Assembly (NCBI RefSeq): GCF_027107535.1
Contig: NZ_CP114283.1
Coordinates: forward strand, 6,944,001 to 7,008,000
Source: Streptomyces aurantiacus
GTDB lineage: Bacteria; Actinomycetota; Actinomycetes; Streptomycetales; Streptomycetaceae
Reading direction: 5' to 3'
Length of the DNA stretch: 64,000 bases
A program made the translations under genes and the position numbers. Within the stretch, counting starts at the first letter, position 1, and every line of letters begins with the position of its first letter. Below, one piece after another: positions 59,825-64,000 of this stretch. The notes beneath the pieces are model-generated. The model was not told the DNA's origin and made no database searches. It saw only the letters and a program-made list of their open reading frames with translations.

Positions 59825-60550
59825 ATGAGCAGGCCTCTCGTCGCCGTCCTCAGTGGCGCAGGTATTTCCACCGATTCCGGAATTCCCGACTATCGCGGTC
59901 CGAACGGTGTGTGGCGGCGGGATCCGGAAGCCCAGAAACTCGTGACGTACGAGTACTACATGGGTGATCCGCAGATCCGGCGCCGGTCCTGGCAGATGCG
60001 GCGAAAGAACCGGACTCTCCAGGCGGAACCGAACGCCGCGCATCGGGCGGTGGCCGAGCTGGAGCAGGCCGGGGTGCCGGTGCGGGTCATCACGCAGAAC
60101 GTCGACGGACTGCACCAGCTCGCCGGAATGCCCGCCCGCAAGGTGCTGGAACTGCACGGCAGCGCACGCGGTGTGGTGTGTACGAAGTGCCACGCGCGCG
60201 GGCCGATGGAGGACGCCCTCGCCCGGGTCGAGGCCGGGGAGGCGGATCCGCCGTGCCTGACGTGCGGGGGGATTCTCAAGTCGGCGACGGTGATGTTCGG
60301 CGAGCGGCTCGACCCGGTCGTGCTGGGCGAGGCGCTCGCGATCACCAAGGCGTGCCAGGTGTTCGTCGCGGTCGGTACCACTCTCCAGGTGCAGCCCGCC
60401 GCCGGGCTCGCCGGTGTGGCCGCCGAGCACGGGGCCCGGCTCGTCATCGTCAACGCCGAGCCGACCCCGTACGACGACCGGGCGGACGAGGTGATCCGGG
60501 AGCCGATCGGCACCGCCCTGCCTGAGCTGCTGCGGGGCCTGGCCGGCTGA
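59825..60550 (+). CDS. NAD-dependent protein deacylase (sirtuin, CobB type)
   Basis: 241-aa sirtuin. NAD-binding motifs GAGISTDSGIPDYRG (~10) and TQNVDGLHQLAG (~91), catalytic His in VLELHGSARG (~112), four zinc cysteines (VCTKCHARG and PCLTCGGILK), and VGTTLQVQPAAGL. Deacylates lysines, for example acetylated acyl-CoA synthetases. ATG 59825 follows the -10 TACGCT by six bases with no clear ribosome-binding site: probably leaderless. Confidence 0.92.
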   Translation: MSRPLVAVLSGAGISTDSGIPDYRGPNGVWRRDPEAQKLVTYEYYMGDPQIRRRSWQMRRKNRTLQAEPNAAHRAVAELEQAGVPVRVITQNVDGLHQLAGMPARKVLELHGSARGVVCTKCHARGPMEDALARVEAGEADPPCLTCGGILKSATVMFGERLDPVVLGEALAITKACQVFVAVGTTLQVQPAAGLAGVAAEHGARLVIVNAEPTPYDDRADEVIREPIGTALPELLRGLAG

Positions 60551-60590
60551 GCGGCGCGGGGTCCGAGCCTGTGCCGGTGTCACGCCGGTG

Positions 60591-61082
60591 TCAGAAGAGG
60601 GCGGTGTCCTCCGCTCCCCGTTCGAAGTCCAGCAGACGCTGTTTGCGCTGCAGGCCGCCGCCGTATCCCGTCAGGCTGCCGTCCGCGCCCACCACGCGAT
60701 GGCAGGGCACGATGATCCCGAGCGGGTTCTTGCCGTTGGCGAGGCCCACCGCGCGTGACGCCTTCGGATTGCCCAGGGCGTCCGCGAGTTGACCGTACGA
60801 GCGGGTCTCGCCGTACGGGATCTTCCGGAGCTGTTCCCAGACCGAGCGCTGGAATGGGGTGCCGTCCAGCCTGAGTCGCACGGAGAAGTCCTTCAACTCT
60901 CCCCCGAAGTAGGCCCGCAGCTCCTCGGCCACCTCGGCGAAGGGTGTGTCGTCCGGTCGGCCGAAGGTCTCCTCCGGCGGACGGTGGCGTTGGTCTGTCA
61001 TGTAGAGCCCGGAGAGGACGCCGTCGGTGGCGACCAGTGTGAGCGGGCCGTACGGACTGTCGATGACGGTGTGCTGCTTCAC
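60591..61082 (-). CDS. ogt: Methylated-DNA-[protein]-cysteine S-methyltransferase
   Basis: 163-aa O6-methylguanine-DNA methyltransferase. The acceptor Cys lies in IIVPCHRVVGADGSLTGYGGG (~residue 128), with RSVWEQLRKIPYGETRSYGQLA upstream forming the DNA-binding helix region. Suicide repair of alkylated guanine. 9 bp after the AlkA-type gene, so the two form a repair operon. Confidence 0.93.
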   Translation of the reverse strand: MKQHTVIDSPYGPLTLVATDGVLSGLYMTDQRHRPPEETFGRPDDTPFAEVAEELRAYFGGELKDFSVRLRLDGTPFQRSVWEQLRKIPYGETRSYGQLADALGNPKASRAVGLANGKNPLGIIVPCHRVVGADGSLTGYGGGLQRKQRLLDFERGAEDTALF

Positions 61083-61091
61083 TGAACGTCC

Positions 61092-62591
61092 TTAAGCGGG
61101 AAGGAAGTTGATCGGGTGGTTGTCCGTCGCCCACAGGTACTGGACGGCGTACGCGCGCCAGGGCCGCCAGTCCGTGGCGCGTGCCGTCAGCGCGGCGGGA
61201 GTGGACGGCAGGTCCAACTCCTGTGCGGCGCGCCTGACTCCGAGGTCCGTGGGCAGGAAGGCGTCGGGGTCGCCGAGGGCACGCATGGCGATGATCTCCA
61301 CGGTCCAGGGTCCGAACCCGGGCAGGGCGAGCAGCCGGGCCCTCGTCTGCGCCCAGTCGCCCTCGACACCCAGGTTGAGGGTGCCGTCGGCGAGTTGGCC
61401 CACGAGTGTGGTCAGCGTGCCGCGGCGGCTGGCCGGCATGGCGAGGGCCTCGGGGTCGAGTGCGGCCAGTGACTCCGCGGACGGGAAGAGGTGCGTGAGA
61501 CCGCCCTCGGGATCCTCGACCGCTTCGCCGTGGGCCGCGACCAGACGTGCCGCGTGGGTACGGGCCGCGGCCGTGGACACCTGCTGGCCCAGCACGGCCC
61601 GTACGGCGAACTCGGCCTCGTCGACCGTACGGGGCACTCGGCGGCCCGGCGCCTTGTCGACGAGGGGCTTGAGCACCGGGTCCGTACGCAGTTGGCCGTC
61701 GACCGCGACCGGGTCGGCGTCCAGGTCGAGCATGCGGCGGCAGCGGCTGATGGCGACGGCCAGATCGCGCAGGTCGCTGAGGGTGAGCCGGCAGCCGATG
61801 TGATCGGGCTCCGGAGTGAGCGCGACGACACCGTGGCCGTACGGCAGACGCATCGTGCGCCGGTACGCGCCGTCGCGCCACTCCTCGACTCCGGGTACGG
61901 CGGTGGCGGCGAGGTGGCCGAAGAGGTTGTCGGGGTTGAGCGGGGCCCGGAAAGGGAGGCGGAGGGCCAGCACGCCCGGTGTGGGCGTGGAGCCGGCGCG
62001 GTTCCTGAGGGTTCTGGTGCGCAGTTCGCTCGGGGCGAGGGCGAAGACCTCGCGGACCGTGTCGTTGAAGGTGCGGATCGAGGAGAAGCCCGCCGCGAAG
62101 GCGATCTCGGCCATCGGGAGCGGTGTCGTCTCGATGAGCAGGCGTGCGGTCTGGGCGCGCTGGGCGCGGGCGAGGGCGAGTGGCCCGGCGCCCAGTTCGG
62201 CGAGGAGCTGGCGTTCGACCTGCCGGGTGCTGTAGCCGAGGCGTGTGGCGAGCCCCGGCACGCCCTCGCGGTCCACGATCCCGTCGCCGATCAGCCGCAT
62301 CGCGCGGGCCACCAGGTCGGCCCGCTGGTTCCACTCGGGCGAGCCGGGGCTGGTGTCGGGGCGGCAGCGCTTGCACGCCCGGAACCCGGCCTGCTGGCAG
62401 GCGGCGGCGCTCGGGTAGAACGTCATGTTCTCCGGCTTCGGCGGCACCACAGGACAGCTGGGCCGGCAGTAGATCCGCGTGGTCAGGACCGCCGTGAAGA
62501 ACCAGCCGTCGAAGCGGGCGTCCTTCGACCGGACGGCGCGCACGCAGCCCTCTGTATCGGTGTGCATCCCGTTCTGCATGTGTCCCAGCAT
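61092..62591 (-). CDS. alkA: Bifunctional Ada-like regulator/3-methyladenine DNA glycosylase (AlkA)
   Basis: 499-aa fusion. Residues ~15-85 are the Ada zinc domain (TRIYCRPSCPV with methyl-acceptor-type Cys, and GFRACKRCRP), ~95-190 an AraC-type DNA-binding domain (GVPGLATRLGYSTRQVERQL; FAAGFSSIRTFNDTVREVF), then the AlkA N-terminal domain and the HhH-GPD glycosylase (VLGQQVSTAAARTHAARL; LLALPGFGPWTVEIIAMRAL with FLPTDLGVRRA). It both senses alkylation damage and excises alkylated bases. An in-frame ATG at 62567 (MHTDTEG) is an equally good start. Confidence 0.9.
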   Translation of the reverse strand: MLGHMQNGMHTDTEGCVRAVRSKDARFDGWFFTAVLTTRIYCRPSCPVVPPKPENMTFYPSAAACQQAGFRACKRCRPDTSPGSPEWNQRADLVARAMRLIGDGIVDREGVPGLATRLGYSTRQVERQLLAELGAGPLALARAQRAQTARLLIETTPLPMAEIAFAAGFSSIRTFNDTVREVFALAPSELRTRTLRNRAGSTPTPGVLALRLPFRAPLNPDNLFGHLAATAVPGVEEWRDGAYRRTMRLPYGHGVVALTPEPDHIGCRLTLSDLRDLAVAISRCRRMLDLDADPVAVDGQLRTDPVLKPLVDKAPGRRVPRTVDEAEFAVRAVLGQQVSTAAARTHAARLVAAHGEAVEDPEGGLTHLFPSAESLAALDPEALAMPASRRGTLTTLVGQLADGTLNLGVEGDWAQTRARLLALPGFGPWTVEIIAMRALGDPDAFLPTDLGVRRAAQELDLPSTPAALTARATDWRPWRAYAVQYLWATDNHPINFLPA

Positions 62592-62720
62592 CGGCCATGG
62601 TCACGGCGATGGCTGGCGAGAATCCGACATCTACCTGCGGTGGCCGCCCCGCCCCCGCCGCCCCGCCTGCCGGAGGTCGCCGCGGAGGCTGACGAGGCGC
62701 CCCGCCCGCCCCGTCGCCAC

Positions 62721-62752
62721 CGACTCACCGACTCACCGACTCACCGACTCAC
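62721..62752. repeat. 8-bp tandem repeat, four copies
   Basis: CGACTCAC repeated four times perfectly, in the 164-bp gap between the PKS gene end and the AlkA-type gene, a few bases before the PKS stop codon (62756-62758). Confidence 0.9.
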
Positions 62753-62755
62753 CGA

Positions 62756-64000
62756 TCATGATCCGCCCGGCTCACCATGATCCGCGCGGCTCAGGGATTC
62801 GATCCAGGCACGGACTGCGGATGCCGTCGTGCCGGCGTGCTCCTGAAGCAGTGTCAGGTGGTCGCCCGGCACGTCCACGAGCTCGTGCGGCAGCGGCCAG
62901 GAGGTGCGCCAGTCGTCGGCGTCGGGGTCCGCCGCCATCCGAGGGGTGGGCCGGGTGGCGCGTATCAGCAGGGTGGGGGTGTCGACCGGTTCCGGGTGCC
63001 AGTCCATGAAGATCCGGGTGTACGCCCCCATGGCCGCGGCACCGGTGTCCTCGTACAGGCGGGGCGCGACGGCGGCGGGCAGGGCCAGCAGCCAGTCCTT
63101 GCGGCTGTTGGAGTCGTCGATCAGGTAGGTGTCCAGCAGGATCTGGCCCGCCGGTGGCGTCCCGAGCGCTTCGAGCTGCCGGGTCACCGCGTGGGCGAGG
63201 GCGCCGCCCGTGGACGCCCCGACGAGCGCGAAGGGCCGATCGCCGACCTGCCGCAGCACGGTCTCTGCGTGCGTGCGGGCCAGTGCTTCCCGGTCGGCCG
63301 GGACTGCTCCGCCCGCGCCGAGGCCCGGGTGCGGCAGCTCCAGGACGTCCAGCTCACCGTCGAGACAGCGGTGGAAGCCGGCGAACTCCCCGCCGGGGAC
63401 CGGGAAGGGCGGATGGTGCCCGGCGAGGAAGACGACCACCGGCCGGTCGCGGGGGCCCTCGGCCCGGCGGACCGGGGGCAGGGCGTGGGCCCGGCTCTCC
63501 GCCGCCGTGAACGTCGGGAGGGCCAGGGAGGCGGAGACCAGCATGTGCATGCCGGCGGCCACCTCGCCCTTCGCGCAGAGCGCGCGGTAGAGCGCGGCGA
63601 GCGTCTGCGGGGGCCGCACGGAGGCCTCGTGACCGCGAGGCGTTGCCGGTGCCTGCGCCTGCGCCTGCGCCTGCGCCTGCGCCTGCGCCAGTGACTGACC
63701 CTGGGCCTGGGCCGTCATCGGGGTCTGCGTCCGGGACCCGGCTTCGCCCGTGCCGTCGCCGCGGCCGGTGACGGCAGCGGTCTCGGCGACAGTGGCGGTG
63801 GCGGTGGTTGTGCCAAGGCCGTGGCCGTCCCCGTCCCCGTCGCCCTCGCCCTCGCCCTCGGCCACGTCGGCGGTGAGCAGGTCGAGCAGATGCCGGGCGA
63901 GCGCGTGCGTCGTGGGGTGCTCGAACACCACCGACGCGGGCAGCCACAACCCCGTGGCCGTGGTCAGAGCGTTGCGGAGCTGGACCGCCATCAGGGAGTC
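62756..64000 (-). CDS. C-terminal ACP-thioesterase end of a modular polyketide synthase (partial)
   Basis: Last 414 codons of a protein continuing beyond the right edge. It opens with DSL (phosphopantetheine Ser) in DSLMAVQLRNALTTATGLWL, then PASVVFEHPTTHALARHLLDLL, the end of a PKS acyl carrier protein. Residues about 45-120 are a low-complexity linker (GEGDGDGDGHG; AQAQAQAQAQAQAPA). The last ~270 residues are a type I thioesterase: GEFAGFHRC region, nucleophile Ser in ALVGASTGGALAHAV, Asp near LLDTYLIDD and His in VPGDHLTLLQEHAG. This ends the assembly line and releases the chain. The polyketide cannot be predicted from one module. Confidence 0.85.
   Translation of the reverse strand, partial: DSLMAVQLRNALTTATGLWLPASVVFEHPTTHALARHLLDLLTADVAEGEGEGDGDGDGHGLGTTTATATVAETAAVTGRGDGTGEAGSRTQTPMTAQAQGQSLAQAQAQAQAQAQAPATPRGHEASVRPPQTLAALYRALCAKGEVAAGMHMLVSASLALPTFTAAESRAHALPPVRRAEGPRDRPVVVFLAGHHPPFPVPGGEFAGFHRCLDGELDVLELPHPGLGAGGAVPADREALARTHAETVLRQVGDRPFALVGASTGGALAHAVTRQLEALGTPPAGQILLDTYLIDDSNSRKDWLLALPAAVAPRLYEDTGAAAMGAYTRIFMDWHPEPVDTPTLLIRATRPTPRMAADPDADDWRTSWPLPHELVDVPGDHLTLLQEHAGTTASAVRAWIESLSRADHGEPGGS
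63651..63689. repeat. Hexanucleotide tandem repeat in the PKS linker
   Basis: GCCTGC repeated about 6.5 times, encoding Gln-Ala repeats in the ACP-thioesterase linker. A second hexamer-like run (GTCCCC/GCCCTC) at about 63826-63862 encodes the Gly-Asp/Gly-Glu part. Unit length is a multiple of three. Confidence 0.85.

Noticed and set aside
58398..60550. Sirtuin plus divergent membrane protein as a possible anti-phage defence pair
   Set aside because: The sirtuin has the complete CobB-type deacylase layout with zinc cysteines, not a defence SIR2 domain, and the genes do not share a transcript.
1..64000. tRNA, rRNA, CRISPR, transposase or prophage features
   Set aside because: None recognised on either strand. 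The holin-like gene at 10535-11041 is a chromosomal actinobacterial family without phage neighbours.

Overview
The window is chromosomal DNA of a Streptomyces or close relative. Evidence is the extreme G+C with G/C-ending codons nearly everywhere, the ten-gene-type gas vesicle cluster in the order known from Streptomyces, GTG/ATG 4-bp overlap coupling between genes, and typical families (SpoIIE phosphatase with ATPase domain, PucR and TetR regulators, ethylmalonyl-CoA pathway, modular PKS). No rRNA, tRNA, CRISPR array, transposase or phage module was found.

Left part (1-9.3 kb, all minus strand): a gas vesicle operon gvpO-A-F-G-Y-Z-J-L whose last genes lie beyond the left edge, preceded by a stand-alone LigD-type polymerase, a transketolase and a type II NADH dehydrogenase-like flavoprotein. 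9.4-20.7 kb: an F420-dependent oxidoreductase, small membrane proteins, a glyoxalase-fold protein, a GNAT plus arginase-family pair (the arginase frame is broken by a palindromic mini-element), then a peptidase array (S66 carboxypeptidase, S9, M20, M55, secreted M6).

20.8-26.4 kb is a complete-looking trans-4-hydroxyproline catabolic operon: D-hydroxyproline dehydrogenase in three pieces (FAD oxidase-like, 2Fe-2S, FAD/NAD with BFD-like domain), pyrroline-4-hydroxy-2-carboxylate deaminase, 4-hydroxyproline 2-epimerase and a GntR/FCD regulator. A leaderless promoter with an overlapping palindromic operator can be read at its 5' end. 26.5-37.9 kb holds single genes: methyltransferase, SpoIIE phosphatase, an MFS exporter fused to beta-sandwich repeats, SRPBCC protein, an Rv2578c-type radical SAM protein behind a LexA-like box, a secreted tripeptidyl aminopeptidase-like hydrolase, RidA, GNAT and a HEAT-repeat protein.

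38.4-47.7 kb is the ethylmalonyl-CoA pathway locus: a double-module 3-hydroxybutyryl-CoA dehydrogenase, a TetR regulator, then ccr, ethylmalonyl-CoA mutase, malyl-CoA lyase, MaoC hydratase and acyl-CoA dehydrogenase in one tight operon with a readable promoter. It feeds C4 units into C5 acids, glyoxylate and propionyl-CoA, hence extender units for polyketides. The 3' half of the acyl-CoA dehydrogenase has clearly different codon use. psd and pssA (phosphatidylethanolamine synthesis) follow.

49.4-55.9 kb: a branched-chain amino acid type ABC transporter operon (livF-G-H-M and binding protein) divergent from a PucR regulator, with an 18-bp perfect palindrome between them. 56-62.6 kb: glycerate kinase, small secreted protein, NUDIX hydrolase, an unknown membrane protein, a sirtuin, and the alkylation repair pair AlkA-type glycosylase/Ogt. 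The right edge is the ACP-thioesterase end of a modular polyketide synthase that continues beyond the window.

I see no clear undescribed multi-gene system. The strongest leads are regulatory sites, the broken arginase, the mosaic acyl-CoA dehydrogenase, the oppositely charged GvpY/GvpZ tails, the MFS fusion and one unknown membrane family.
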